The translations under genes were made by a program, and so were the position numbers. Below are positions 37,165 to 50,106 of a stretch of DNA of 64,000 nucleotides, one piece after another (within the stretch, counting starts at the first letter, position 1; each line of letters opens with the position of its first letter). This DNA comes from Protonemura montana. Lineage: Eukaryota > Arthropoda > Insecta > Plecoptera > Nemouridae. Location of the stretch: contig OX387604.1 of assembly GCA_947568835.1 (NCBI GenBank), positions 4,568,001 through 4,632,000 of the forward strand. Direction: 5' to 3'. Under the pieces are notes generated by a model. It was given only the letters and a program-made list of their open reading frames with translations, did no database searches and was not told the DNA's origin.

Positions 37165-37594
37165 ACCAAACGGCTTGGCAGGTTGGAAACACCGCTACTC
37201 ATGAGATCACCGAAGTTAAGCAACACTGCGCTGAGTTAGGTATTGGATGGGTGACCGTCATACACATGACCAGATCTGTTCGGGAGAAAGGTTAGAGTGA
37301 TGAAAGTTTGTACAACAACTTCACTCACCTTGCTTATAAACCCCTCGGCAGCATGGCTTTGTTGTGGAATCCTGTTGTTCGCGTTGTACTGTCCTTTGGA
37401 AGAAGGGTTAAAGCGGTGGTCCCCTTCATGCTCTTGGACAGGAGTAGGCAACGTGCCGGCGCTGGGTGTCTTTTTCTTCCTTCTAGGCACTTTTAGGTTC
37501 ATCATCATCCTCATCATCCACTCCTTCACCTGAGCCAGTAGACCAGTGCCTCAGAGTCAGTTGTCAAAACAGTGCTTCAGTAACCAATAACCAA
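37165..37594 (+). mobile_element. 5S-derived SINE, full length
   Basis: Leader accaaacggcttggcaggtt, then an intact head (catgagatcaccgaagttaa) and ggatgggtgaccgtc. The body carries a diverged core (agggttaaagcggtggtccc), and the tail is damaged (cagtgcttcagtaacc). Three overlapping frames of 62-97 codons are repeat artefacts. Confidence 0.9.
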
Positions 37595-37638
37595 TTAACC
37601 GGCATCTCATATTATGTTTTCTTTTGTTAATTAGCATC

Positions 37639-37782
37639 TTTTAACGACGCACTGCTTTGACAAAAAGCTATTTGGCACCGACATTAGTGTCGTTGAATGA
37701 AATAGTGATGATGCGCCTTACTTAGCATAAAAGGTATGAGGGGAAACCAGGTGCTGATGCCATACAAGTGAATCATCTCCTT
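37639..37782 (-). mobile_element. 5S-derived SINE 3' fragment, inverted
   Basis: Minus-strand tail (aaagcagtgcgtcgttaaaa on its own strand) and part of the CATC region, then a diverged cggcacc segment. It stands 45 bp after the plus-strand copy ending at 37594, making a tail-to-tail pair. Confidence 0.7.
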
Positions 37783-38591
37783 TGTTACAATAACTGTTAC
37801 TGCCTAAATGATACAGACTGATTCAGACTGATGCACTCTGATACAAGCTGATACAGCCTATAATTATATGATGTGCAATAACTGTAAACAAGCGGAGAAA
37901 TATTTTTTTTTGCCATGACTAAAAACTAAACTAAGTAACGATACTGTACTCATGGTACTAGTTAGTCTTGCATGTTTCGTTAACGCCCGTCGATATATTC
38001 ATGTTTGTTCAAATTTACCCTTCGTAAATTAATAAAAACCACATCGTACAGTTTGAATTAGCGGATGTTGAGGAGACATGACCATATATAGGTACACAGA
38101 TGGGTAGTTGTTGGGGGAGGATTGTCTGACATTATAAGTATGTACCATCAGTGGGTTGGGAAATTCAGTAATTCATGATTCGAGACTTAACAGTGCATGC
38201 CAATTATAGTCACGAGACTGATCAGACTGTTGTCACACCATCGGAAAATTGTATGTTGATGAGAAAGAACATCTGCGAATCACGTTTAATTATTCACCGT
38301 GGTCACAATCTGTTTGAAAGGCGATGCTTCGGAAAGCTTTGCGCATTATCTAGTAAGTTAGCTTCATGTAAATATTGTTCAGGAGAATATTTGAAAAAAA
38401 TTAATACAATATTAAGTGGTAACGTGACGCCAACGTTTTCTAATCGGGGCACAAATTATTCATAAGAATTGCTTCCATTTGAAATACGGAACCCCTAGCA
38501 CGTTGATTTTAATTTTAGCATTCAGCTATACGTTTTTTCCTGGAAAATCCTCAGCTTTTTAAAGATCCACATTTGATTTATTTTTCCTATT

Positions 38592-38851
38592 GTCAAAGAG
38601 CGCCAAATAAACGGGGACCACCGGCTAAACGTCCCTTCCGAAGGACGGTACAACTAACAACATGATTCTTCCACAAATTCATGCTGTCGAGAGGTTGATA
38701 GCAAGTTAAGTAAGCATGTACCTCAATTCCTCCAACCTCTTTCCTGAACAGAGCTGGTCGTGTCTCTTATGGTCACCAATTCAATACCTGATCCAGCGCA
38801 GTGTTGCTTAACTTCGGTGAGTGACGAGAACATGTGTTTATAACAGGTCAA
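38592..38851 (-). mobile_element. 5S-derived SINE, 3'-truncated
   Basis: On the minus strand it has head, body and core (ccttccgaagggacgtttag) but stops before the CATC-rich tract and tail. Loss of the 3' end is not the usual truncation for a retroposed SINE, so a later deletion is likely. Confidence 0.85.
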
Positions 38852-39291
38852 GCTGCACGGCAATGCGTCAAGCCAATGCGTAATTACACCGATACAATTT
38901 ATAGAAATGAGATAGCATCACCAAATTTTAATATTTTGGGCTTCCATTTGGAATGAGGAACCACCAAGCGACCACCTTGCGACGCCTAGGACACCTTGCG
39001 TCTTTCTTTGTTTCCGCACCCGATCCCACGTTTTTTTTTTTCACGGGCAAGTTTTTAAAATGATTCACGAATCTAATTACTAATCACAGGAAAAATATCA
39101 GAAATGAGCGCAAAACGTTTGGAAATTGTTGGCATCGTTACCCTTACCACGTGATGACAGGATAAAAAAATCCCACGCTTATAAGTCTAATAACTCCAAA
39201 ATATAATGCGAGCTAAATTTTACAATTTCGTATGCCTTGCAAAATTAAATGCTTTACTCAAACTAAAAGTTTCTGAGAATATTTTCTCCGA

Positions 39292-39418
39292 TCTCTCACC
39301 CGAACAGGGTTCAAGTATATATGATGGTCATCCATCCAATACATGATCCAGCGCAGTGTTGCTTAACTTCGGTGCTTGACGAGAACCGGTGTTTCCAACA
39401 TGCCAATTTGTTCGGTTT
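39292..39418 (-). mobile_element. 5S-derived SINE, head only
   Basis: Only the 5S-like portion survives: leader accgaac-like end, cggttctcgtcaagcaccga, gttaagcaacactgcgctgg, ggatggatgaccatc. The rest of the body is missing. Confidence 0.85.
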
Positions 39419-41469
39419 GCAATCAATATTTGGTTCGAAATAAAGAAGTGTAATAATAATCAATTATTGTCAGATCACATTTGCGGCAAAATTTGAAAAA
39501 TTCAAATATAAGTACAAAAATATAAATATATACATTTTTTAAATTTATTCCTGGCATATAGGCACACACAATTGAGAAAACTGTAATTAAAATGTTTTGC
39601 AGAAACCGTCAGCATGTTTGTAATAATGTGAAAATAATTAGTTCAATACAATTTTTATATTTTAAATATACTAAATTCAGGCTGTGTATGCCAAATAGTG
39701 TGTTCCGCTCAAGATCGTTTTGTCTGAGAATAATATATTTTAGAATATCTCACGAGTCGCGATAAAAAAAACTGCGCTACAATATCAGGTAGTCATTCCA
39801 AACAACAGGTAAGCTACTAGACAGTATATCCATGGGCAAGAGATAGACGGTCCGTAAATATTATAGCCTCTATTATTCGGCATGTGCCAAGGTTAAAGCA
39901 TAAAAATGATACTCATGTCGAAAGAAAAGAACAATGTTAAAGAACCTGTTTAATTTCAAATCGTGAACACAACGTTAAGAATAAGTGAGCACCTGGGTGA
40001 CGGTACATAGTACATTCAATCAATATTAGCAGTTCTTTAGAATCACCACATTAGATTCGCGGTACAATGTTTCAAATCCAAGCCTCTGTAGATGTACTTC
40101 GATTGTATAACGCTTCGTTGTCCATTATTTTACAATTGCACTTATTGATTTTTATTTCGTACAAACTTGGCAAGATAGAATATCGTTACTTTCATTTTAG
40201 TTATGCTCAATGCTAATTTCAGTGAGCGTTGCTAACGTGCAAGCCGTTTTTTTTTTCTCAACTTTTGAGTATGCTAATAAAAAACCTTGCTGTCATCAGT
40301 GAATTTCAAACTATTCTCACATCAGAATTAAGTAAATTATGAATGGATACAGGCATATGATTAGGAAAAACTGGAAAAAACTGTCACTATCATTAGAATA
40401 TCTAAAAACTATGCAAAGTGGAATTTTATATTCCTTGTAATGTCCCATTTAATAAAATTCATCTCTTAATGCACAAACATTCTATATAGTTACCAGTCCG
40501 TTGATAAATTTGGGAAGAATTTTGTCCGATGAACGATAAAGGTGTGGATTATATGCTGAATAAATTGGACAATCAAAGCAGACCATGTCTCAAGAAGACA
40601 AGAAATGTGACATGCATGTTAAGCAAGGACCCGTTCAGCAGCTGGGAATCCCAACGACTTAAATGTGCATGTAAGAATATAGTTACTAATTATTAACTAT
40701 ACCTGTCAGACTTGTTGCAGTAGCTCTTAGCATACACTGACACCGCATTAACAGATCGTTGCCACCGCTTTGTGACGTAACTCGTTTAGAATTATTTATT
40801 GTCTGTACGTTCTTTTTGCAGCTAATTATAATAATCCACCCACAATTAATTTAAATAGCAGGCAGAGAACGTATGGAAAAATACCGAAGATGGTGGTATT
40901 ATCACAGAATAGCTCAAGGAGGTTTGTAATTTCCAACCACTTTATTGTATTATACAAAATACAGATAATTGACAAATTGGAGCTAAATGTAAGAATTTGC
41001 AGGCGTTTCTCACGTGAATAGTTTTTATTGTTTTAGCAATAAAATAAAGAAAAACAGAGACGAATTAACGAATTTTTGATTTTTGATTTCGTAGCACCTA
41101 TGCGATTACTAACTTTATAAAAAAAAATCGTCAAAGTCTGACAATTTACCGTCAAATAACTTGGTGGTTCAGTTATCGATACATGTCGTTTTCCATTAGG
41201 TTAACTAATAATCAAACATTTTTAAAGTCTTTCCGAAATAAAAATAACAGTAGCATAGGCGTGATGGGGCGTGAGACGAACAGTGCTATCGGGCCTTGGC
41301 CACGGACTTGTCCCTTTCATGCACGCATATAACTAATAATCACCACATTATCACCAGCATACTACACAAAAATATTTCCCACCTAAAAGATATTTTTTCG
41401 TGCTTTATAAAACATGATAACTGTGGGTATGCGCTGCACTGAAATGACGATTGAATAGTAGATTAGTTT

Positions 41470-41910
41470 AGTTCAATTTTTGTCGCCGGTCGATTTCTGC
41501 AAGTATACGGCGACGGCGAATAGGAAAGGTGCCGCCTAGTGAGCTACAGTTGGTTGCAAGAATCGGTACCGTTCGGCTGTTTCGTCGGAAAACGTGAGCG
41601 TGGCGACTGCCACCGACGCCGACTCCAACGCCGACGCCGACGCCGACGCCGACGACGTCATTCCACCAGCTTACCTGTCGGGAACGGTACCAGCATCGGC
41701 ACCATCGCACATGTGCGCACACTTCGCCGCTTGCGCTCCGGAGTGATAGTCATACATACCTGCAGAGAGCTACTTCGGATTATGGACAGGGACGTATTCT
41801 GTAAAGCTGCTACTCGAAACACTTGACCACCACGTACCACTGACATTCGCTCGGCGACCGTTGGCGAGGGAGCATGTGGCTCGGAGACGTTTTTTGAATA
41901 CATGTTAACG
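41470..41910. promoter_or_regulatory. GC-rich island, candidate isoform B promoter or 5' exon
   Basis: A roughly 440-bp patch far richer in G+C and CpG than its surroundings, about 1.6-2 kb upstream of the isoform B start codon. It includes a CGACGC hexamer tract (41613-41656). Overlapping frames on both strands are compositional. The minus strand carries two consensus-like donors (ctctgcag|gtatgt near 41757-41764 and cgacag|gtaagc near 41670-41682), so an antisense leader exon is also conceivable. No TATA box is evident. Promoter function is inferred only from position and composition. Confidence 0.4.
41613..41656. repeat. CGACGC hexamer tandem repeat
   Basis: Imperfect repeats of cgacgc (one unit reads cgactccaacgc), ending in cgacgacgtc. 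It lies in the GC-rich island and encodes Arg-rich or Gly-Val frames only by composition. Confidence 0.85.
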
Positions 41911-43522
41911 ACATCAAAACATAACGATCTTTTTTCAAGTTTGAATATTTTTAAATTATTTTAAGGAGTTTATTTTTCGCGCTTCGAATGCAAGGGGCCC
42001 CGACCTTTATTACCTTCTAAATTTTCGATGGCTTTTTTTAGTTATTTTTCGAATTTTTACATGTGCGAATGAAAAGTTGTGCTTATAAAGAAGATTAGAA
42101 ATTAGTGATTTTGATATCAAAATCATTGGTCATTGGTTACGAGTCGAATTCAAACGAGTTTAGTGATTAAGTAACGTATTTTCGTAATTGTTTCAAGTGT
42201 CACACATATCACTGTTTGGTGTGCTCAGTAAAGTGATTACTTTCTTGCGCTTTCTTGCACACACTATTGTTCATAAAAGTGAATACGATAATAAACATGG
42301 TTTTTCGTAGCACATTTCTGTACACACTTCGCATGACGTCTCAAGTGTGCTGAATTTATTTGCGTTGCGTGCAAACAAGTGTTGCCCGCCAAACCGGCTC
42401 GATTACAACCAATTTTAGTCGTAATTTGATACGCATTGCAGTATTTTGGACAGTAATTTTTTGAAAATTCACCAGGCGATCGAACAAAACACAATTGGTT
42501 AAGAGATTATAGTAATATCACTTGTTTGATTCAATTTTGTACAAATTGACGCTAATCAACTTGGATCACATATCAAACTCGCGAGTGTTGAATATTATTT
42601 TTCAAACATAACTTTCCGCTGTTATAAACAAAACGCAGGTGAACAGAATATAAAACGTATACGACACGATCGGGAAAGTCAATAAAAACCAACTCCCATG
42701 CGTTAGAAAATCGTTTACACATATTTGCTTATAAGGCACGCGGTTTCTGCTTGATTTTCGTCGTCCCCTCTCAGCATCGGCGTCGGAGTCGGCTTCTTGT
42801 CCGCCCTATTCAATTACACTGTTTGACGATGTACGGTCATTTATAATTTGAATTCTCCTTGTTACATGGATGTGCGTTGCACATGTCGTAGACAAGCGCT
42901 GAATATCAACGACTGGCTATGCATTGCTTGTAGTTCTAGCTAAATCAAACCCAGATTGTAGGACTGCATAATAAACTTCATGTGATCACAGCAATACGAT
43001 GCATTATATCTTTCATATCAACGCTCTTTGTCTATACTTGTGCAAGTGGGAAACGCAGGGGGCGATTGATCAGGAACTATAATAATTGTCAAACTTCAGG
43101 TGTATACTCTGTATCGAAAGGGAAAAACAATATTGCTGGCTAAGCGAACATATCATTATCATCTATGTCGAACGAACTTGAGGGTATGTGTGTCATCGAT
43201 TTAACGCGTCCGTAGCGAGACTATAGTCTGGCCCTCGTGTGAAATTATAGTACCTAGGAAGACACCACAATAGTCCGTAACCTCTTGGTGGATAGACATT
43301 TAAAGGGTGCCATCGGAACGATTGATATCGCAACTGGTTCATTAATTGACATTCTATATTTAGACTTGGATCTAATTTTGAAATGAACACATAGTAACGC
43401 GAAATTTATTGTGCTATACACAAGTAAATAGCATATTTCATATCGCATTTCTGTTAAAATAAATAAATAAATAAGCTACGATTTTACCGCAGTTTACTTA
43501 AACAATTCGCGTATTGATATAA

Positions 43523-44217
43523 ATGCTATTTTCCATAATGTCTGGACTCAACCGTACAGAACAAGAAATCCTGTACCGACAATCACGTGAAGTAATGTTT
43601 CGTCGTCCCTTGTCTTCGGAGAGGGTTAACGTTCAAGATGAGACCCAAGACGTTCTCCTCAGCGTGTTTAAGTCCCCAGTCGCCAGTCCGCAAGCATCCT
43701 GTAGCAAACGTGAACGAAGTCTCGATTCTAGCGAAGAAGATCTTCAAGATTATGAAGAACAAATTTACGTCAATACCGATGATTATTGTGCTGACGATCT
43801 GTCTAAAAATGATAAAAGTAAATTCGTATTTTTTCGACATTTTTGCAGTCCGAAAACAGCAAATCGCAGTGATGCACTTTTATCTCGCGTAGCCACACCC
43901 GGGAAACTCCGGAAAAGTCCTGTAACAGTTGACAGGAGTCGGTTGAATTACGATCGTGCATCAAAATGTAGTGATCACGACGAAGAGATTGAAGAGGAAG
44001 ATGCTGGTGCTGTAGAAGATGCTAACCAAGGAATCATTGCGACTAGAAGTCCGTCTGGGTACCCAGATCCGTACTTTCCAGTCTTTCTTCCTATCGACGT
44101 CGATTTCAAAGCCAAATACGTATTCAACCACAAGAAAGGGAGGACCTTCAAGGAGAGAGTCTATGTGTTCCTCGAGCACCCCGCGGGCTGGCTGTGCTTC
44201 GTGTACCACTTCTCAGT
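43523..44217 (+). CDS. KCNQ: KCNQ potassium channel, alternative first coding exon (isoform B)
   Basis: A 695-bp open exon with 231 codons plus two bases, ending at a consensus donor (TCAGT|GTAAGT). Translation could start at ATG 43523 or ATG 43538 (MSGLNRTEQEILYRQ). The N-terminal tail is long, hydrophilic and rich in acidic runs (DSSEEDLQDYEEQIY; DHDEEIEEEDAGAVEDA), with Ser/Thr-Pro sites (ATPGK, KSPVT). The C-terminal end, FKERVYVFLEHPAGWLCFVY, is a diverged copy of the KCNQ pre-S1 motif. The final 53 codons align without gaps to those of the 28.7-kb exon: 19 identities overall, 15 in the last 20. The exit phase is also the same. I infer that it replaces all isoform A exons through a separate promoter and splices to shared S1 exons downstream. 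An AG (ttaccgcag) at about 43490 could join an upstream leader exon. Confidence 0.85.
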
Positions 44218-44971
44218 GTAAGTAGTCGCGGTGGCATTGTAAACATTTCTCGCTGTGATCACCTAGCTAACATTCAAAGAGAACCATGCTGAAAGTGCAC
44301 GTGTGTACGAGCTGTCATTTTCCACACGTAAATCCTATTGGAGAGCATACAAACTCTTTTCTGCTAAGGTCGATACGCTTTGAGCGCCTTTTTTTTAGTC
44401 ATCTCAAATCAAAATTCGAACAGAAAGCATGCCATTTATATTGTTATTTAATAACATGTAGGTAATGTTGTTTCATGTATAATTATGCATTTTATGGACC
44501 GAGCTGAATATTATGGGTTTCAGAGCGGCCAGTTTACGGGACATTTTATAGCTACACTGTTTCATGATTGACTGATAGATTGAAATTGCTGCCATTAGGG
44601 TTCAGACTCAAAGGATCAGATACTGTACATAGACTAGTGTGGATTTGCAAACATCTGTAGTGGTAATGCGTGATCTACCGTATTCAAATCCTCGTATACA
44701 ACTTTGAAATGCGTAATTGTTTCTCGAACAGTACGCTATCATGAAGCCACTGTCTGTCACTTCGTAATTGTGCGAGTAGAATGGTAAATCTTTGTTTAAA
44801 TTTTCGATGCAGTTGTCTTAAGCTATCTTAAAGTTTCTCTGGCAATAATCGATATTATTTAAAGGCGCTATCAAATACGGGCGTCACGCCAAGAATAGTA
44901 TTAAAACGATAAATATATCCATTGTAAAATCCTTCAATTGGCACCTAGCTTATGCAGCACACATAGTTATA

Positions 44972-45001
44972 TTCAATCAGGTTCAATCAGGTTCAATCAG
45001 G
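44972..45001. repeat. Tandem decamer (ttcaatcagg) x3
   Basis: Three exact 10-bp units followed by a diverged one (tttgtcaatcagg). Confidence 0.9.
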
Positions 45002-45716
45002 TTTGTCAATCAGGAAAGTAATGACAAATGGGTATTAACCCTTAAATGCAAAATTCTCTAGAAAAACAACAAGAACAACGCTTGTTCTATTATTATAATT
45101 TAAAAAATGTTCTATAAACTAGTTAAACAATCGGCATAATTTTTCACAAAGAGCTCGATTTAGCTGTCATTTTGACATTTCATTTCCTGCACGCAAATAA
45201 CTGAGTGGCCGAAAATAACCAATGATTTTATTTCAAATGAACGGACGACAACATTTCAATTAAAAATAATGATTGTGTAGAATAACTACCGCCTGGAATA
45301 TGGTTGACTCGCGAACTGGTGCTGTTACCGTTGTCGGGACCACGTTCTTTTTTCAACCGCGACCTCCAATGTTCGTACAGTAATTAGAGTGCAATGAAAA
45401 GCGGTTGGCTTGCCAACAGCCTCAATCTGCGCTACAGAGTTGCAGAACATGAGCCTTTTACTGCAAAAATCCTTTGCAATTCTGTTCGATCAAGTGTACT
45501 CTTTCGCTTTTGATACTCACTTTTCAAGCAAAAAGTCATACAAACAAAATAATTTCGTATCATTTGATACAGTTTGATACTACACATAGATTGTATTCAA
45601 ATAAAAAGATTATACGCCAAACGTAGATTTTGATTAAAAATATAGACCAATTCGTTATTTTTAAATGTAGGTTAATAGAACTGCATATCTCGTATTCTTT
45701 CGAAGGTTTGATAAAA

Positions 45717-45803
45717 ATATATATATATCTATGTTTTCGAATGGTTTGTACGAATAAATTATTTGATAAATATATATAAAATACATTTATATTTATATAT
45801 ATA
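45717..45803. repeat. AT-rich dinucleotide region
   Basis: Two clusters of (at)n around unique sequence. Low complexity, with no gene. Confidence 0.7.
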
Positions 45804-46287
45804 TTTCGGGAGTTTTTCGTCTGCAGTCCCGTACTGTCTATTGGGTCTTCGAACTGAAGAAAGGGCTAACTATGCTACCAACTAACCAAGCAATGCGGCA
45901 CGCCAAGCGTGATTCGACATGGTATATCCTTCCTCCAGAATTTTTGAGACCTAGGTCAAGCCCCCATACCTATCTAATTCACACTTTAATAGCTTGTAAA
46001 CACGATTCTCTGGTTGGACGGTACACCACCCTGTAATCCACCCTCAAGGCGTTGGTTTGGTGCTCTAAGATCTTACTTCACCATACATCTTACTACACAA
46101 TTTCATCGCATTTAACAGAATTGTTCGATTCTAACAATTGATTGTCGAAATTTCTGTCTCCGCTTGAAATAGGAGTATAATTGACCAATATGATCTGATT
46201 TTAAAGCTATTGGATTATTACTGCGTTAGTGATTATCCGTCTCTGACATATTTTGAAAATGTGCATGGTGGTGATTCTGTAAAATTT

Positions 46288-46733
46288 TGATTGATTGTTT
46301 ATTGGGGTTTAGCGACGAATGTTTAGACATCTGGCCCTGCGGCACTGGTCTAATGGCGTCGGTGAATAAGCGGATGATTCTGAGGATGATGATGAACCTA
46401 ACCTAGTCTAGCTTAGAAGGGATAAGGGAAACCCGGTGCCGGCACGTTGCCTACTCCTGTCGAATAGCACCAAGGGGACCACCGGCTTAACGTCCCTTCC
46501 GAAGGACGGTACCACACGAACATCAGGATTCCTCCACAAATCCATGCTGTCGAGAGGTCGATAAGCAAGGAGAATGAAGTTGCTGTACTAACTTTCATCC
46601 CTTCAACCTCTCTCCCGAACAGAACTGGTCATGTGTATGATGGGCACCCATCCAATACCTGACTCAGCGCAGTTTTGCTTAACTTCGGTAACCTCTCGAG
46701 AACCGTTGTTTCCAACACGCCAAACCGTTCGGT
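46288..46733 (-). mobile_element. 5S-derived SINE, full length
   Basis: Complete minus-strand copy beginning in the tail (ttgattgattgtttattggg, agcgacg) and ending at the leader (acacgccaaaccgttcgg). The core reads ggacgttaagccggtggtcc on its own strand, the form most copies share, so it is close to the consensus. Confidence 0.92.
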
Positions 46734-47350
46734 CTGTAAAATTTTACTCTGACGCTCTGTAAAACTCGTTACATCTGACAATTCATCTCCTTTGCCTATT
46801 TTCGGTTCATCTGATAATGCGCAAACGACTAAGTGTTCAAATTATTGCATCTAATTGTTGATCTTCAAGAATGTATGCATTTTTTGTTTTTTATTTATTT
46901 ATTTATAGTAGACAAATTTGAGATTTTAAGCGCATTTTAAGCGGCATTTTAAGCGCAAGTGTTAAAATCCAGTGTGAACATTAGGGAAATCGAAGTAACG
47001 CTTTATGAGCGTCGCAGAACCTGGATATTGTCACCTGGAACGCAGAGGTCTTCACCAAAGCTCGTCTGTAACATAAGAGATCGGTCAGCTTGGAACCAAT
47101 ATTTATCGAAAGGTAACCAGACAAGAAAAAACATCAACGCAACATCTGCATGAAATTGAAATTATTTAGTGAGAAAACAAATCTTATGAGAATTGGTAAC
47201 TTGTTTTTAAGCCTTTACTAAGAAATAGTAAGTTCCACCTTTTCAAAGAATTATTCTAATAGAGAAAATAAATTAACCACTGAGTGTTTTATGCTAGCTC
47301 GATCGCACTTGCATTTAATGATTTTGTGAAATTCTATGACTTATGGCTTT

Positions 47351-47375
47351 GGGGGAGGGGGGGGGGGGGGGGGGG
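47351..47375. repeat. Poly-G run, one interruption
   Basis: Five G, one A, then 19 G. It is followed within 100 bp by a C-rich stretch (ccccttccttctcccccacc). Confidence 0.9.
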
Positions 47376-48326
47376 CTAGCATTTTCACGATGAAATTTGT
47401 TTTCTTTAAGCGTGTTTTTGTTTCTTATTAGATTTATTCATTTTCTTAATGGAAATCACGGGATTCACCCCTTCCTTCTCCCCCACCCACACTCCCACCA
47501 ACCATCGCACTTCTTCTCAGTTCGGTCAACGAGTGTCAGCTTATATGTATCGATGTGTTTATGATCGGTTCAAAAAGAAATAGCACTTTCTGGCTGTTTA
47601 TGAAAGAATCGATCTCTATGAACGTGTGTTACACATAAGCACATGACGTTTTATACGCTAATTTTGAGTATATATAAAGGAACATGGAACTCAAATTTCA
47701 CTATGATATACGTAATTTTAAAGTATTAATCACGTATGTGATATTAGTAGAAGTTTCCACATAACGTCAAATTACGAGTATGTAAAGAAAATTTGCATAT
47801 TTCAGTATTTGTTACTTTTATCTTTTTCAATATAATACGCATGTCAATCGTCTTGTTTCCGGATTTGCGCCTGGCAAGCAGAATCGATACGTTCCCATGC
47901 ATGAATAATAAGTATAGTGTTACCTGTGTTACCTGCTTGTCTAATGCTGTACAGTACAAGTAGATAGACCATGAGATATTACATTCTAAGATTGCGACTC
48001 AATTTATTACATTTAGACTGTTCAGGTTACTAATCTCACTATCCATACGTCCTTTATCCTAAATAGTTTTGGAAATATTCCTTAAATATCTTTTATCGAC
48101 AATAAATAATGCGCCTATCTGGCTGCTCGTTGTCATCGATCTTAATATTGTTATTTTATTTTATTTCTTTCAAATTTTTAGTGCATGCTCAAATGGCATT
48201 TTGTGAAAAAGTTAATCTTTTGTGGCTCAAGTGTCCAAAATATGGTCGTATCTGGGGAGTTGCATCGTCATTATTCGGTATATATGCAAACAAGCATATA
48301 TTTCAATACATTACTGGTGAGAGAGA

Positions 48327-48349
48327 GGGGGGGGGGGGGGGGGGGGGGG
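48327..48349. repeat. Poly-G run, 23 bp
   Basis: Twenty-three G directly after a short GA repeat (gagagaga-like). It falls inside a chance frame (48109-48378) that owes its Gly run to it. Confidence 0.9.
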
Positions 48350-50106
48350 CATTAAAAGCATTTTTTTTTAATTGTTAAAAGTTTATGTTCAGGAGCAAAA
48401 TTATCATTAAATTCACGCGTCTATAAATCACATCGTTAATTCATTCAAAAGTGTGTTTTTGTATTATTGTGGTAAGGTCCGGAGTTAAGATTCTGAGATT
48501 CAGAGAAGTACGGAAACTTATGCTCCAATTAAAGATAAAAAAAATACACAATAGAAAAATATTTCAAAATTGAAATAAATTAAATAAAGATAAAGTTTTT
48601 TCGAAAGTCTGCGAAATTCGAAAGTCATGCTGTTTCTTCTAGATGAATATTTGTCTGTGAAATATTATTTTTAATTATCATGCATTTCCTCAAAATTATG
48701 CCAGGAAATAAAAAAAAACTCTCCAAGAATGTGAATAAAATAGTAAAAGATTTGGAGAATTAAATTTCCTGGGATGCTGCATTCAAATAATTTGAATACC
48801 ACAATATTCGCAAAGATTAGCGAATCAAATTTTCAGAACAATTTTACCAAATTTGACAACCATCATGGCTGTAAAAATTAAAAACCATAGTGGTTGCATT
48901 GCGTCAAAATACACAACAAGAATAGGTACGTCGTGTCACCCAAGAAAATATTCTATCCCAAATAATTGAAAGTTCAGAAAACATGTTCATGAATCTGTCA
49001 TTTTAAATCCAATAAAATTGTGAATTTTTTTAAATTTTATATTCAATTCAATACTGTAGAATTAAATAAAAGTTACAACCTCATCATTTTTATCGCGGTG
49101 AATTGAAATTAAAATTGTCACAATACCAACAATGTCAACCAAGCTCTCATTATAAGGGATATTTTCCGTCAAGCAAACACTTTTTAAAAGAACGCGACTT
49201 TTCATGAGAAGCAACGACGCTCTCATAATAAAGGTAGGCTGCTCTTGGTTTACATCAATTTGATGAATGCGTCTGGTGACCTGCACTTCCTTCAAACTGC
49301 AACAAAAAAGCTACCAAGTTGTAGAACAGCGCTATATTTTCTCATAATTTGACTTGAGGTAAAGAGCGTCCTACTACCAACCGTCGTGTTTTATTTTTTT
49401 TTTTTTTGTACTTTGATTTCGCTGAATGTAAACGGTAAACATTATTGTTTTTGCTTGAAGCTGTAAAGTTTTCATATGCTCTGCTCTTTGCTCTTTGCTC
49501 TGTTCCTTCAGTTATTTAAATAACTTATACAATTATATTAATATATAAATGATCAATATGTATTATTGTTCGGTTAAAATTAAAATTACAGTGTGTGCGT
49601 CCTTTTTTAACAATGTTTAAAAAATTATGGGATTTAAAAAATTAAGTATCAAAACCACTTATGAAAGCTATCTTCCTCGGACAATTTCATTCCAGATCGT
49701 AACTTAAACTGCTTCGTTATGGCTGTAATTTTTATGTGGCCAGTGTCTGGAGCGGCCTTGTCACTAGTTAACACCTCGTTTTACTACAGCAATAACCATA
49801 GGTACTTCAGAATCACACAGATTCAATTTTTCCGCTTTTCTTTTTTGTTTTCTAATTTAAAATTACACTTTTTTTTAGCCCAAGCTGAAAAACTTGAGTG
49901 GCTTTAAAAGTGGTATTTGCATTATCGCTTGCTAAGGCACTGACATTCACCAATAGTCATGGAGTAAATGCGGGTAGAATAAATGCTGTCTCAGTCCCAA
50001 CTCTTGAGAAAGAAAGGTGGAGTAGTGTTCGGAATATGATTAACAATTTTATAGTAACCTGCGTTCAATATGCTAAAACGCAATATAATAAAAGAAAGAC
50101 TAAAAC

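Larger units (their letters stand above)
28847..43522 (+). other. Intron 3 of isoform A / upstream region of isoform B
   Basis: From the donor at 28847 to the isoform B start codon. It holds many SINE copies (30338 to 39418), a poly-C run, a GC-rich patch at 31670-31960 without a convincing exon, and the GC-rich island at 41470-41910. The stretches 32.0-35.3 kb and 39.5-41.4 kb show no repeat or exon that I can support. Any transcription start or 5' untranslated exon for isoform B should lie in the last 2-3 kb. Confidence 0.6.

Noticed and set aside
41468..41903. Overlapping frames on both strands (81-95 codons) with Arg- or Gly-Val-rich runs
   Set aside because: Explained by the CGACGC repeat and high GC content; the runs are low-complexity in every frame.
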